Below, one piece after another: positions 27,007 through 36,590 of a stretch of 64,000 bases of DNA; the stretch's first letter is position 1, and every line of letters starts with the position of its first letter. The stretch lies in assembly GCF_000469135.2 (NCBI RefSeq), contig NZ_CP048117.1, positions 2,207,501-2,271,500 on the forward strand, read 5' to 3'. Both the position numbers and the translations under genes were made by a program. Source of the stretch: Bacillus sp. SB49 (GTDB lineage Bacteria > Bacillota > Bacilli > Bacillales > Halobacillaceae). The notes beneath the pieces are model-generated. The model was not told where the DNA came from. It did no database searches and saw only the letters and a list, made by a program, of their open reading frames with translations.

Positions 27007-27462
27007 TTAATTTCTCCCTTCCTTTTCTATCTTGTCAATAATCCCCATTACGGCAAGGCGATATCCATCGATACCGAATCCGACGATTTGACCCGCACAA
27101 ACAGGAGCCAGCATGGATGTGTGCCGAAATGTCTCACGGCTGTGTACATTGGATATATGAATTTCAATCACAGGAGGGGTAATAGCACTGATCGCATCCC
27201 TCAGGGCAATACTTGTGTGTGTATAAGCAGCCGGATTAATGATGATCCCCGCAGCCTTTTCCTCAGCAAGCTGTATGCGATCAACCAACTCTCCCTCGTG
27301 ATTCGACTGAAAGTCCTCTACTTCATACCCGGCTTCCCATGCCGTGTCCTTCACTAATTGAACGACATCCTCCAGCGTGTCGTGCCCGTAAGTATCGGGC
27401 TCTCTCTTGCCGAGCATGTTCAAGTTCGGACCGTTGATCAAGAAAATACGTTTATTCCCCAT
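27007..27462 (-). CDS. aroQ: 3-dehydroquinate dehydratase, type II
   Basis: AroQ converts 3-dehydroquinate to 3-dehydroshikimate in aromatic amino acid synthesis. The 151-residue protein has the type II signature INGPNLNMLGKREPDTYG near the N-terminus with the active-site tyrosine, the FQSNHEGELVDRI segment, NPAAYTHTS, and VIEIHISNVHSRE with the catalytic histidine. It is the first gene of a unit with yqhT and efp. Confidence 0.96.
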   Translation of the reverse strand: MGNKRIFLINGPNLNMLGKREPDTYGHDTLEDVVQLVKDTAWEAGYEVEDFQSNHEGELVDRIQLAEEKAAGIIINPAAYTHTSIALRDAISAITPPVIEIHISNVHSRETFRHTSMLAPVCAGQIVGFGIDGYRLAVMGIIDKIEKEGRN

Positions 27463-27504
27463 TCCTAGACCCCCACTAAACGATTCAATTACACTTCCAG
27501 TTTA

Positions 27505-28020
27505 TCACACTCTCCCCTGCTTTGAATAAGATTTCGAAGTCTCGCTCGACTCTCTATACTCATAAGAAATGGAATACCCTATGAATACGCCGTATAAAAT
27601 AAATAAACAGCCCGTCGTCACCCACGTATCGCTGTCCATCTCCAAAAAGGTTGGCACCGCCGGAAAGACCGGTGTCAGAACGAGGAATACTACGGCCCAG
27701 ATTATCCCTCCATACAACATCCCCGGCCAAAGTCCATTTTTGTTTTTAAGTAAAAAATAATAGACCAGCGCGGTTAGAATGGATAGGATGCCTGTAAGCA
27801 GGATGGCAAGTACTTCCGAGAGCCATGTCCCCGTCCAGTCCGTTTGAAAAAAAGACCGAAAGAAGAAGGAAGCGGCGGACACTTCGGCGAAATGGAAGTA
27901 ATAAGCAATTGTTCCCAATCCACTCCACAATATTCCCGCTACAAAACCTGTAATCAACGCTTTTCCTAACACACTCTGCTGTGGTTCTTGCTGTCTTTGA
28001 TCTTTCTGTTTATCTGCCAT
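27505..28020 (-). CDS. yqhR: Conserved membrane protein YqhR
   Basis: YqhR is an uncharacterised Bacillus membrane protein. This 171-residue version has a polar N-terminus, about four transmembrane segments (roughly 20-42, 64-90, 96-118, 132-152), and a Ser-rich tail. The aligned position between yqhP and aroQ matches B. subtilis. The ATG follows AGGAGGT. B. subtilis has yqhQ upstream, but there is no such gene here. Confidence 0.85.
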   Translation of the reverse strand: MADKQKDQRQQEPQQSVLGKALITGFVAGILWSGLGTIAYYFHFAEVSAASFFFRSFFQTDWTGTWLSEVLAILLTGILSILTALVYYFLLKNKNGLWPGMLYGGIIWAVVFLVLTPVFPAVPTFLEMDSDTWVTTGCLFILYGVFIGYSISYEYRESSETSKSYSKQGRV

Positions 28021-28333
28021 TTCTCATACCTCCTATACTCATTTTAACCAACCGCTATTATTTCATGCCTGAGCACGGGCAAATGCTGGAGATTAAGGGA
28101 GGAATGTTATAAAATAAAGGTACGATCCTCCATTGGAAAACCCTGAATGTACAGATGAATAAGGCAGACAATATTTGCATAAAACGATGAAATAAGGAAA
28201 CAATTTGAATAACACATATAAGCACACAAGAAAGCATTTTCCATGATAAAGATGTCCCTGTTTAGGGTATAGACAATCAACGGGTGTTTCAGAAGATGAC
28301 CCATGACCCTTATATTAGAAAGGAGGAACATAT
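28021..28333. other. Intergenic region between yqhR and yqhP
   Basis: This 313-bp stretch separates the divergent genes yqhR and yqhP. It is AT-rich and contains their ribosome binding sites. An AAGGGAGGA motif near 28094 precedes only a two-codon frame. I find no terminator, repeat or credible gene; the reading frame on the minus strand from 28331 has no binding site. Confidence 0.5.
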
Positions 28334-28735
28334 ATGCGTAAGTGGATGACTCCTGTCATGTACACGCTCATCGGCCTTGCTGTCTTCTTCGTGGCTGTCC
28401 AGCTGTTCACCAACACATCCAGCTTTCTGAACTCCATCCTGATGATGGTCGGTTTCGCCGTATTGATTTATGGTGCTATTTATTTCCTTTTCCTCCGCAA
28501 CCGAGGATTTGGAGGCGGCGGGAACCGTAATGAGATGAAGAAATATAAACAAGCGGTTAAACAATCCAAACAAAAGTATAAACAGCCTGCTCCTGTAGTT
28601 AAGAAGAAAACAGCAGTCAAAGCACAAAGCAAGCCTTCCCCTTTAGGTAAGCGCGGAAGAAAAAGAAGCAGCGGTCCACAGCTTCGCGTTATAGAAGGAA
28701 ATAAGAGCAAAGACAAAAATCGAGCCACTTTTTAA
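28334..28735 (+). CDS. yqhP: SA1362 family protein YqhP
   Basis: The 133-residue protein has two N-terminal transmembrane segments (about 9-28 and 32-54), then a Gly-rich linker and a long basic, Lys-rich cytoplasmic tail. This fits the uncharacterised SA1362 / YqhP family, which occurs in this position beside yqhO in Bacillus. The ATG at 28334 has a strong AAAGGAGG site. A perfect terminator covers its 3' end. Its function is unknown; the basic tail could touch nucleic acid or membrane lipids. Confidence 0.85.
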   Translation: MRKWMTPVMYTLIGLAVFFVAVQLFTNTSSFLNSILMMVGFAVLIYGAIYFLFLRNRGFGGGGNRNEMKKYKQAVKQSKQKYKQPAPVVKKKTAVKAQSKPSPLGKRGRKRSSGPQLRVIEGNKSKDKNRATF

Positions 28736-28749
28736 TGGCTCGATTTTTT
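28715..28749 (+). terminator. Bidirectional terminator between yqhP and yqhO
   Basis: AAAATCGAGCCA (28716-28727) pairs with TGGCTCGATTTT (28736-28747), flanked by A's on the left and T's on the right, so it can serve both converging genes. Confidence 0.9.
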
Positions 28750-28762
28750 CATGTATTCTTAT

Positions 28763-29650
28763 TCATCTGCTCCAACGCTTAAGAAACTTCCGCGCATGGA
28801 CATGCCCGAGTTCAATTAGAGCTTCCTTCTCCGCGTCCGATAAATGGAAATCAGTGGTTTCCACATCATTTACCGGAATGAAAATAACGTCTTTGCTCAT
28901 CGTTTTGGAAATGTAGCGTGCATCATGTGCCTGCTGCATCGTCTTAAAAAGGGCGTGGAACATTTGTATCGCATTGCTGATTTGCTGCTCCGGCAGTTTA
29001 TCCGGTTCGTCACTCAGCTTCATTCCGATGATAGGCCTCGTACGGCATCCGTCGGCTTTTTCCCATATCCATAATGGAAAGTTGCTCAAAACTCCTCCGT
29101 CAATAATAAAAGACTTCCCCCGTTTGCCATGAATCTTGACAGGAATGAAAAAATAAGGGAGGCCTGAACTCATCCGAACGGCTTTCGCTACAGAAAAGGT
29201 GGCAGGATCAATCCCATAGACTTTCTTTAGATCATCGGGCAGAACTACGATCCTTCCAAGGGTCAAGTCGGAACAGATGACCTTCAGGGAACCTTCAGGG
29301 AGGTCTGCGAACGTCCGTATTCCTTTCTCCTCCAGCCATTCAGACAGTAGCGCTTCCAGCTTGTTCCCCTTATATAACCCCATCCGGAAATAGAGGAGCA
29401 GCCACTTCAAGAAGGGGAAGAGCCGGTCTGTAATCGACACATCTACCAATTGTTCAAAAGAGAGTTTCTCCACTCGTTGCCTTATTTCTGTCGAAGTGAA
29501 TCCAGCTGCTGTCAGCGATGCCAGAATCGCTCCGGCGGAGGTACCGGCCAGACGACGGAATTTGTACCCTTGTTCCTCGAGCTCTTCCAAGGCCCCGATA
29601 AACGCCAGAGCCTTTATGCCGCCTCCCGAAAATACTCCATCCACTTTCAT
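28763..29650 (-). CDS. yqhO: Patatin-like phospholipase YqhO
   Basis: This is a predicted lipid acyl hydrolase with a Ser-Asp dyad. The 295-residue protein has the oxyanion motif SGGGIKALA near residue 8, nucleophile GTSAG near 39, and the aspartate in IDGGVLSN. A hydrophobic segment near residue 80-95 may contact membrane. It lies next to mntR as in B. subtilis. The natural substrate is not known. Confidence 0.92.
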   Translation of the reverse strand: MKVDGVFSGGGIKALAFIGALEELEEQGYKFRRLAGTSAGAILASLTAAGFTSTEIRQRVEKLSFEQLVDVSITDRLFPFLKWLLLYFRMGLYKGNKLEALLSEWLEEKGIRTFADLPEGSLKVICSDLTLGRIVVLPDDLKKVYGIDPATFSVAKAVRMSSGLPYFFIPVKIHGKRGKSFIIDGGVLSNFPLWIWEKADGCRTRPIIGMKLSDEPDKLPEQQISNAIQMFHALFKTMQQAHDARYISKTMSKDVIFIPVNDVETTDFHLSDAEKEALIELGHVHARKFLKRWSR

Positions 29651-29770
29651 ACTGCCTCACCCCACTTTAGTTCATTATAAACGCGACAAATGGAATTTAG
29701 AACAACCGGGACCTAATCCCTATGTAATAAAAAAAGACGCATGGAATCTTTCCAAGCGCCTCTTGATGTC

Positions 29771-30202
29771 TTATTCTTCATTTTGTTCTTCATTCTTCTT
29801 CTGCACTTCACGGAGGGCCTTCATACGTTCAGGGTTTTCATCAAAGTACTGCACCAAATCTCCAATCCTGTCGATTGAATTCCAGCTCATATGGTGCTCA
29901 ATCCCTTCCACATCCTCGTAAATGTTCTCATGATCGACCCCTATGATTTCAAGAAACTGCTCCAGTAATTCATGTCTGTACACCAGTCTCTTTCCTACTT
30001 TTTTCCCTTTGGCCGTCAGAATCAAACCCCGGTATTTTTCGTAATTCAAGTAGTGATCGCGGTCCAGTTTCTGCACCATTTTGGTGACGGATGACGGGTG
30101 AACCTGGAGATTCTCTGCGATATCCGACACGCGGGCATATCCTTTTTCTTCTATTAATATATATATTTGTTCAATATAGTCTTCCATGCTTGGTGTTGGC
30201 AT
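29771..30202 (-). CDS. mntR: Manganese transport regulator MntR
   Basis: MntR is a DtxR-family repressor of manganese uptake genes that responds to Mn2+. The 143-residue protein has an N-terminal winged helix ([14 protein letters not shown] as recognition helix) and a metal-binding dimerisation domain with the H/E-rich [14 protein letters not shown] and [20 protein letters not shown]. The ATG at 30202 gives [14 protein letters not shown], matching known MntR starts, and follows GGGGG. The in-frame upstream start at 30241 has no site. It carries no SH3-like C-terminal domain, as usual for MntR. Confidence 0.97.
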   Translation of the reverse strand: MPTPSMEDYIEQIYILIEEKGYARVSDIAENLQVHPSSVTKMVQKLDRDHYLNYEKYRGLILTAKGKKVGKRLVYRHELLEQFLEIIGVDHENIYEDVEGIEHHMSWNSIDRIGDLVQYFDENPERMKALREVQKKNEEQNEE

Positions 30203-30330
30203 GATGAACCCCCAATTACCATTGTATGTACAAATGGGCACGACCCTACCGATAATGGTCTGGTGATCTGTTTCCCAATATAAAATGATACACTAGTTTA
30301 ACCTGAGTGACAAGGAATGCTGCACCCAGA

Positions 30331-30374
30331 AAAAAGGAAGCATCGGACAGCCTGTCCGATGCTTCTTCCTTTTT
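30331..30374 (-). terminator. nrdJ terminator
   Basis: A long inverted repeat (AGCATCGGACAG at 30339-30350 with its complement to 30363, extended by GGA/TCC) overlaps the nrdJ 3' end. On the minus strand it ends in TTTTTTC. Confidence 0.85.
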
Positions 30375-32946
30375 ACAGTCCGCACTTCAATTGCGCATTA
30401 CAGTTCGTGCACGTATTGCATCCGCCGATGTCTTCTACCGTTCCTTGACGGCAGACCGGGCAGGTGTCACCGACTTCCGATCCAATCGTCACATTTGTTT
30501 TGTCGAGCTCCTGAATCGTATCCATGAGAACGACACGCGGCGTCTTCTCCTCTTCTTCAAAGAGTTCTGTCTGTTCGCCGTCGAAATCATTCTCTTCTGC
30601 TTTCAACGTAAGCACCTGGCTGTCACGGCTTCCATCCACATACACCGTACCGCCTTTCGCTCCTCCGCGGTATAGGCGTTGATAGACGCTCTCTACCTGT
30701 TCGACCGTGTATCCTTTCGGTGCGTTTACCGTCTTGGAAATACTGCTGTCGACCCAGCGTTGGATAATGCACTGCGTATCTGCATGTGCTTCGGGGCTGA
30801 GAGTCATTGCGGTTACGAACCATTCCGGAAGCTCGTTTGGATCCTGTTCCGGGTGTTCATCCAAATATTCCTGAAGAATATCTGCTTTCACTTCAATAAA
30901 CTTACCTAGACGTCCGCTTCGGTAGTAAGAGAAGGAGAAATAAGGTTCCAGACCAGTACTAACGCCCACCATTGTGCCTGTACTACCTGTCGGAGCAACA
31001 GTCAACAAATGGGAGTTGCGGATACCGTAAGTCAATACATCTTCACGGATATCCTCAGGCATGTCTTTCATATAACCTGTGTTGATAAAACGCTCACGAA
31101 GCTCCTTTGTTTCTTCTTCTGTCTCTCCGATCAGAAACGGGAAACTTCCTTTCTCTTTCGCGAGTTCAATCGATGCACGATAAGCCGTGGTCGCAATGGT
31201 TTCAAAGATTTCATCGACAAGTTTATTTCCTTCTTCGGAACCGTAGACGGATTCACAGTAAATAAGGAGATCGTGGAGCCCCATTACCCCTAATCCAATA
31301 CGACGTTCACCAAGAGCCTGCTTCTTATTCTCTTCCAGGAAGTATGGCGTTGCGTCAATAACGTTATCCTGCATACGCACACCACGCTCGACCGTTTGTT
31401 TCAGCTTAGCGAAATCGACCTGCTTGTTAGCCTTATCGGCGACACCGGCCAAGTTTACGGCAGCAAGGTTACAAACGCTGAACGGCGCTAACGGCTGCTC
31501 TCCACAAGGGTTTGTCGCAACGACTTTTTGACCATAAGCGGTCGCATTAGTTTTCTCATTGGCATTGTCGATGAAGAAGATACCCGGCTCTGCTGAGTAC
31601 GTAGCACAAATATTAATCAAGTTCCAAAGTTCTTTCGCCTTGACTGTACGGTACGTACGGACTCCAAAACCACGTTCCTCCCATTCACGGACGTCGCCGC
31701 TGTTGTGCCATTCTTCGTTATACACACGCATTTCCTCTTCTGTGTAATTCTCCACGTCCGGGAATCGCAGTTCGTAGGCAGCGTCCTGATCGACAGCTTC
31801 CATAAATTCTTTTGTGACACAGACGGAGATATTGGCTCCCGTCAAAAACTCGGAATTATGAACGGTATAAGTGCCGCCGATTTGAAGCTTTTCTTCTGCT
31901 TCGCGGATGCTTTGGTCCGTAAAGCCCCCTTGTCCTTGGATATGCTTGTAATTCACGACGCTCTGATAGAGATCTTTCTCCGTCTCCGTAAGTGGGGTGA
32001 ATTTAAGCTTGTCCTTGGCAAGCTGCTTAATTTGTTCATCTTCTGTATTTTCGATCAGGTAACGCAGGATTCGTGGATTCTGCATTTTAGAAATGATGAA
32101 TTCAAGAATATCCGGATGCCAGTCTGAAAGCATAATCATCTGCGCACCGCGTCTCGATCCACCTTGTTCAACCAAGTGCGTTAATTTCGCAATGTCATCA
32201 AGCCAGGAAACGGATCCGGATGATTTACCGTTCACTCCACGGGCCAGCGTATTGCGTGGGCGCAGTGTGGAACCATTCGTACCGACACCGCCTCCTCGTG
32301 ACATAATTTCCATCACCTGTTTTCTGTGATCGGATATGCCTTCCCTGGAATCCTGGATATAAGGCATCACGTAACAGTTGAAATACGTAACATCCGTTTG
32401 GGAACCGGCACCATAAAGCACACGGCCGGCCGGGATGAAATTCATATCAGAAAGTTCTTCGTAGAATTTCCCGAAACTTTCCTGTTTCTTAAGCGGATCT
32501 GTTTCCACTTCGGACAGGCCTGTCGCATTCCGAAGAGCGATCTGTTCGTAATATACCTCTAACGGTTTATCAATCGTGTCAAGGTTTCTGCGGATCAATC
32601 CTGACTCCTGCTCTTCCGGTCTGTCAAGGACGCTTAGGAATTCATCTTCGACACGGACAACAGCTTCGTGCTTCTCCCAATCAATCTCATGAATGAAGCC
32701 AAAGCCTCGAGCCGGGAACTTAGGATCGTCTTTGACCGTGAGAACAACAAAGTCTCCCTCCGACAATGTAAGTTTCTCTGTATCTTTGAATGCATAGCGG
32801 TCCAACATGACAAGCCGGGACACGCCTTTGTGTGTAATAGACATGTTTTCTGTAATTTCATGTACTTGCGGAAACTGACGGATATCTGCGTTCAGTCTTT
32901 CCACATTAATCTTTGTATGGACATCGGTGGAGGTTGACGTCTGCAT
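30373..32946 (-). CDS. nrdJ: Adenosylcobalamin-dependent (class II) ribonucleotide reductase
   Basis: NrdJ reduces ribonucleotides to deoxyribonucleotides using a radical from adenosylcobalamin, without needing oxygen or a second subunit. The 857-residue protein has an N-terminal strand-rich domain, the first redox cysteine in TYFNCYVMP, the radical-site motif NPCGEQ (N479, C481, E483), and the LLTVAPTGSTGT phosphate-binding loop. The C-terminus is a zinc-ribbon-like tail with CPVC and CTNC pairs that re-reduces the active site. The ATG at 32946 follows GGGAGAG; an earlier start at 32991 has no site. No intein is present. Two NrdR-like boxes lie upstream. Confidence 0.96.
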   Translation of the reverse strand: MQTSTSTDVHTKINVERLNADIRQFPQVHEITENMSITHKGVSRLVMLDRYAFKDTEKLTLSEGDFVVLTVKDDPKFPARGFGFIHEIDWEKHEAVVRVEDEFLSVLDRPEEQESGLIRRNLDTIDKPLEVYYEQIALRNATGLSEVETDPLKKQESFGKFYEELSDMNFIPAGRVLYGAGSQTDVTYFNCYVMPYIQDSREGISDHRKQVMEIMSRGGGVGTNGSTLRPRNTLARGVNGKSSGSVSWLDDIAKLTHLVEQGGSRRGAQMIMLSDWHPDILEFIISKMQNPRILRYLIENTEDEQIKQLAKDKLKFTPLTETEKDLYQSVVNYKHIQGQGGFTDQSIREAEEKLQIGGTYTVHNSEFLTGANISVCVTKEFMEAVDQDAAYELRFPDVENYTEEEMRVYNEEWHNSGDVREWEERGFGVRTYRTVKAKELWNLINICATYSAEPGIFFIDNANEKTNATAYGQKVVATNPCGEQPLAPFSVCNLAAVNLAGVADKANKQVDFAKLKQTVERGVRMQDNVIDATPYFLEENKKQALGERRIGLGVMGLHDLLIYCESVYGSEEGNKLVDEIFETIATTAYRASIELAKEKGSFPFLIGETEEETKELRERFINTGYMKDMPEDIREDVLTYGIRNSHLLTVAPTGSTGTMVGVSTGLEPYFSFSYYRSGRLGKFIEVKADILQEYLDEHPEQDPNELPEWFVTAMTLSPEAHADTQCIIQRWVDSSISKTVNAPKGYTVEQVESVYQRLYRGGAKGGTVYVDGSRDSQVLTLKAEENDFDGEQTELFEEEEKTPRVVLMDTIQELDKTNVTIGSEVGDTCPVCRQGTVEDIGGCNTCTNCNAQLKCGL

Positions 32947-33010
32947 CTTGCATCTCTCCCTTACTAAATAAAAAATCGATATAAGTAACATACCACATTT
33001 TCAAAAATAT

Positions 33011-33057
33011 AATCAATATCTTGTGCCCTTTTTCAGAATATATTCAATATCTTGTGT
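33011..33057 (-). promoter_or_regulatory. Two NrdR-like boxes upstream of nrdJ
   Basis: CACAAGATATTGA occurs twice on the minus strand, at 33025-33013 and 33056-33044, exactly 31 bp apart. This fits the ACACnAnATATTGTGT-like NrdR box and the three-helical-turn spacing usual for NrdR operators. The proximal box overlaps a plausible -35 (TTGATT) with a TATGTT -10 18 bp later, which would allow repression. Confidence 0.7.
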
Positions 33058-33238
33058 TTTGAACAAAAAGGTAGAAATTTGTCAATCTAATAATATTACG
33101 AGCGAAGCCGATTTGAAAAGCAATCCGAAGCAAAAACAGCCGATTATCCTTCTTTTCCATTTATTCATCTGTTGCATTCCCACTTCCATCGGAAAACCAT
33201 GATGGCGCATGTTTTTGCTTAAACACGGAAAAATATTT

Positions 33239-33267
33239 TTGAAATGCAAACGATTCCCTCCTATAAT
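33239..33267 (+). promoter_or_regulatory. Sigma-A promoter of yqhL
   Basis: TTGAAA (33239-33244) and TATAAT (33262-33267) are separated by exactly 17 bp, with the -10 ending 33 bp before the yqhL start. This is a near-consensus housekeeping promoter. Confidence 0.75.
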
Positions 33268-33300
33268 AGATAGAGAAAGAGAGAAAAGGGGGAGGCACAT

Positions 33301-33681
33301 ATGGATTTATGGATTTTAATCGGTGCACTGGTCTTGATCATTGCTTTTGGATTATATAGATACTTCAAAGCTAGAAAAATCATGACGACACTGACGGAAG
33401 AACAGTTCCGCGAAGGATACAGAAAAGCCCAGCTCATCGACGTCCGGGAACCGAAAGAATACGAAGGCGGACATATACTGGGCGCGAGAAATATTCCACT
33501 ATCGCAGCTGCGCAATCGTCTTGTTGAAATCCGCAAAGATAAGCCGGTGTACCTGTACTGCCAAAGCGGTGCCAGGTCTGCACGTGCAGCTATGCTGCTG
33601 CATAAAAACGGCTACAAAGATTTGAACATGCTGCAGAGCGGATTCAAAAAATGGTCCGGAAAGATCAAAACGAAGAAGTAA
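33301..33681 (+). CDS. yqhL: Membrane-anchored rhodanese-like protein YqhL
   Basis: The 126-residue protein has an N-terminal transmembrane helix (about 2-20) and a rhodanese domain with the active-site loop CQSGAR (cysteine near residue 85) and the entry motif LIDVREPKEYEGGHI. It probably transfers sulfane sulfur at the membrane; the acceptor is unknown. The ATG at 33301 follows GGGGGAGG. It sits between nrdJ and gcvPB. B. subtilis also has yqhL next to gcvPB. Confidence 0.9.
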   Translation: MDLWILIGALVLIIAFGLYRYFKARKIMTTLTEEQFREGYRKAQLIDVREPKEYEGGHILGARNIPLSQLRNRLVEIRKDKPVYLYCQSGARSARAAMLLHKNGYKDLNMLQSGFKKWSGKIKTKK

Positions 33682-33725
33682 TATCCTGCCGGGAGATTAC
33701 TCATTATCCCAATCATGATAGAAAA

Positions 33726-33762
33726 AAGCAAACCGGAGTCCTTGAAGGGACTCCGGTTATTT
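33726..33762. terminator. Bidirectional terminator between yqhL and gcvPB
   Basis: AACCGGAGTCC (33731-33741) pairs with GGACTCCGGTT (33748-33758). Six A's precede it (T's for gcvPB) and ATTTTC follows it (for yqhL), so it serves both converging units. Confidence 0.9.
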
Positions 33763-35226
33763 TCATTCGCCTTTCCGGTATTTCAATACCGGTTTCCTTG
33801 CCGCCTGTGTTTCATCCATGCGGCTCACGATTGTCGTATGAGGAGCTTCCTGAACAATTTCAGGATTCTCTTCTGCTTCTTTGGCTATTTGAATCATCAC
33901 ATCGATAAAGCCGTCCAGCGTTTCCTTGGATTCGGTTTCCGTCGGTTCGATCATCATTGCTTCCTCGACGTTAATCGGGAAATAGATGGTCGGTGGATGG
34001 TACCCAAAATCAAGCAGGCGTTTTGCTATGTCCAACGTCCGTACTCCGAGCTTCTTCTGACGTCTGCCAGATAAAATAAATTCATGCTTACAATGACGGT
34101 CAAATGGAAGGTCATAATACTCCTGAAGGCGGCGCATCATGTAGTTGGCATTTATGACAGCATACTCACTTACCTTCTTCAAGCCTTCCGCCCCCATTGT
34201 ACGTATATACGTGTAGGCACGAACGTTGATGCCGAAATTACCGTAATACGGCTTCACCCGGCCGATAGAATCCGGTCGATCATAATCAAAGATGTACTGA
34301 CCGCCCTGTTTCACCAGAATCGGCTTAGGCAGGTACGCCGCCAGTTCTGCAGTTACCCCTACAGGCCCGGAACCAGGTCCTCCCCCGCCGTGTGGACCTG
34401 TAAACGTCTTATGCAGATTCAAGTGGACGACGTCAAATCCCATATCCCCGGGGCGGGCATAACCTAAAACAGCATTCAGATTGGCACCGTCATAATAAAG
34501 CTTTCCGCCTGCTTCATGAACGATCGCTGCCATTTCTTCAATATCCTCTTCAAACAGACCAAGCGTGTTCGGGTTTGTCAGCATTAAGGCGGCCGTCTCT
34601 TCATCGACCACACGTTTTAAATCTTCCAGATCGACGAGCCCGCGATCATCGGATTTAACGGTTACAGCTTCAAATCCTGCGACTGTTGCGGAGGCTGGGT
34701 TCGTTCCATGCGCAGAATCCGGAACGATAACTTTCGTACGGTTGTAATCCCCATTCGCTTCATGGTAGGCACGAATCATCATTAATCCCGTCCACTCTCC
34801 ATGCGCACCCGCTGCCGGTTGCAGAGTGACGGTATCCATCCCGGTTATAGCAGCAAGCGATTCTTGAAGGTCGTACATTAAATGCAGGGCACCTTGTACC
34901 GTCTCCTCCGGCTGATACGGGTGGATGTGGCTGAAGCCAGGAAAGCGGGCAACATCTTCATTCATTTTAGGATTATACTTCATCGTACAGGAGCCGAGTG
35001 GATAAAAACCGGAGTCGACCCCGTGATTCCGTTTAGAAAGTCCCGTATAATGCCTTATAATTTGAAGTTCACTTACTTCCGGGAGATCCGGTTCCTGTTT
35101 CCGAACATATTTCTCGCCGATCATACCTTCCACGTCCACTTCCGGTACATCCAACTCCGGAAGACTGAATCCGGTACGGCTTTCTTGACTCAATTCAAAA
35201 ATTAACGGAAAGTCCTGATTAGCCAC
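33763..35226 (-). CDS. gcvPB: Glycine dehydrogenase (decarboxylating) subunit 2
   Basis: GcvPB with GcvPA forms the P protein of the glycine cleavage system, which decarboxylates glycine and passes aminomethyl to lipoyl-H protein. The 487-residue subunit carries the pyridoxal phosphate lysine in [19 protein letters not shown] and the [10 protein letters not shown] segment. The GTG at 35226 follows GGGGGA and overlaps the gcvPA stop by 8 bp, so translation is coupled. The long open frame upstream to 35361 lies inside gcvPA and is not used. Confidence 0.97.
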   Translation of the reverse strand: MANQDFPLIFELSQESRTGFSLPELDVPEVDVEGMIGEKYVRKQEPDLPEVSELQIIRHYTGLSKRNHGVDSGFYPLGSCTMKYNPKMNEDVARFPGFSHIHPYQPEETVQGALHLMYDLQESLAAITGMDTVTLQPAAGAHGEWTGLMMIRAYHEANGDYNRTKVIVPDSAHGTNPASATVAGFEAVTVKSDDRGLVDLEDLKRVVDEETAALMLTNPNTLGLFEEDIEEMAAIVHEAGGKLYYDGANLNAVLGYARPGDMGFDVVHLNLHKTFTGPHGGGGPGSGPVGVTAELAAYLPKPILVKQGGQYIFDYDRPDSIGRVKPYYGNFGINVRAYTYIRTMGAEGLKKVSEYAVINANYMMRRLQEYYDLPFDRHCKHEFILSGRRQKKLGVRTLDIAKRLLDFGYHPPTIYFPINVEEAMMIEPTETESKETLDGFIDVMIQIAKEAEENPEIVQEAPHTTIVSRMDETQAARKPVLKYRKGE

Positions 35227-36568
35227 GAATATCCCCCATTTCCTTAACAAATTGATCAATTTCTTCTTTTGTCCTGATTTCTGTAACAGCAAGCAGCATG
35301 TGTTCAGACAATCCTTCTGACATCCGACCGAGATCGTACCCTCCGATGAAACCTTTCGCAAGGAGTTTTTTGTTTACTTCCGCAATATTACGGCCGACGT
35401 TTACAACGACCTCATTAAAGAAAGCGTCCTTGTATGGAAGTTCAAAACCCGCTGCCTCCAACTGGTTTTTCATATAGGCAGCTTTCTGTATATTCATCCG
35501 CGCCATCTTCTTCAAGCCCTGCTTGCCCAGGGAGCTCATCGCTACAGATGCTGCCAGAGCGTTTAGTGCCTGATTCGAACAGATGTTGGAAGTAGCTTTG
35601 TCCCTCCGGATATGCTGCTCCCGAGCCTGAAGCGTGAGCACAAAGCCACGTCTGCCATCTTCATCTACCGTCTGGCCGACCAGTCTGCCAGGTACTTTGC
35701 GCATCAGTTTCTTCGTCGTGGCGAAGTATCCGCAGTGTGGGCCCCCAAACTGAGCAGGGATACCAAATACCTGCGCATCACCAACAACGATATCTGCTCC
35801 AAATTCACCAGGAGGTGTCAGATAACCCAGCGCAAGAGGATTGCTGGAAGCAATAAGCATCGCTTTTTTCTCCTGATCCACAATGGAGCGGATCTCGGCT
35901 AAGGGTTCGATTTGACCGAAGAAGTTCGGATATTGAACGACGACACTTGCTACATTCTCATCTAATTCTCTCTCCAGCTGTTCCAAATCTGTCTTTCCTT
36001 CTTTGTGATCGATTTCAATGACTTCAAGGCCGGGACCTTTCACATAAGATCGAATAACGTCAAGGGATTCCGGATGGATCGCTTTCGATACGAGCACTTT
36101 CTTTTTCTTCGTCTGGCCGGCTGATAAGTTTACGGCTTCTGCAAGTGCCGTTCCGCCGTCATACATAGAAGAGTTCGCTACATCCATCCCCGTCAATTCA
36201 CTGATCATTGTTTGAAACTCAAAAATTGCCTGGAGTTCACCTTGAGAAATCTCCGGCTGGTACGGTGTATAGGCCGTATAAAATTCAGAACGGGAAATAA
36301 CATGATCGACGATCGACGGGATATAGTGATCGTAGACTCCCGCACCCAAGAAGGAAACATGGGATTTCAAATGAACGTTTTGTTCTGCGAGATTGGACAG
36401 CTCTTTCGTCAATTGGAACTCATTCTTCGGATCCTTTATATCGAGGTCTCCTTTGAAACGTACACTTTCCGGTATATCGGAAAACAGCTCATCGGAGTGC
36501 TCCACTCCGATTGCTGCAAGCATTTCTTTCTTATCCTTCTCCGTCATGGGCAGGTAACGAAATTCCAT
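35219..36568 (-). CDS. gcvPA: Glycine dehydrogenase (decarboxylating) subunit 1
   Basis: GcvPA is the other half of the split P protein. The 449-residue subunit begins [17 protein letters not shown] and has [31 protein letters not shown], and [10 protein letters not shown] typical of the family. The ATG at 36568 has GGGGG upstream with good spacing; an ATG at 36586 lies too near the gcvT stop and has no site. It follows gcvT by 22 bp. Confidence 0.97.
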   Translation of the reverse strand: MEFRYLPMTEKDKKEMLAAIGVEHSDELFSDIPESVRFKGDLDIKDPKNEFQLTKELSNLAEQNVHLKSHVSFLGAGVYDHYIPSIVDHVISRSEFYTAYTPYQPEISQGELQAIFEFQTMISELTGMDVANSSMYDGGTALAEAVNLSAGQTKKKKVLVSKAIHPESLDVIRSYVKGPGLEVIEIDHKEGKTDLEQLERELDENVASVVVQYPNFFGQIEPLAEIRSIVDQEKKAMLIASSNPLALGYLTPPGEFGADIVVGDAQVFGIPAQFGGPHCGYFATTKKLMRKVPGRLVGQTVDEDGRRGFVLTLQAREQHIRRDKATSNICSNQALNALAASVAMSSLGKQGLKKMARMNIQKAAYMKNQLEAAGFELPYKDAFFNEVVVNVGRNIAEVNKKLLAKGFIGGYDLGRMSEGLSEHMLLAVTEIRTKEEIDQFVKEMGDIRG

Positions 36569-36590
36569 ACGTAGTTCCCCCTTCATTTAA

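Larger units (their letters stand above)
32947..33300. other. Divergent regulatory region between nrdJ and yqhL
   Basis: The 354-bp gap holds the nrdJ leader and NrdR-like boxes on the minus strand side and the yqhL promoter on the plus strand side. A 72-codon frame on the minus strand (33082-33300) lacks a ribosome binding site and is not taken as a gene. Confidence 0.6.

Noticed and set aside
28107-28331. 74-codon minus-strand frame between yqhR and yqhP
   Set aside because: It starts inside the yqhP ribosome binding region, lacks its own site, and is cysteine-rich in an unpatterned way.
33082-33300. 72-codon minus-strand frame between nrdJ and yqhL
   Set aside because: No ribosome binding site, overlaps the yqhL promoter, and the sequence resembles random translation of AT-rich DNA.
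35227-35361. Longer gcvPB start at 35361
   Set aside because: The added codons are out-of-frame gcvPA sequence; the GTG at 35226 has a proper site and matches the family N-terminus.
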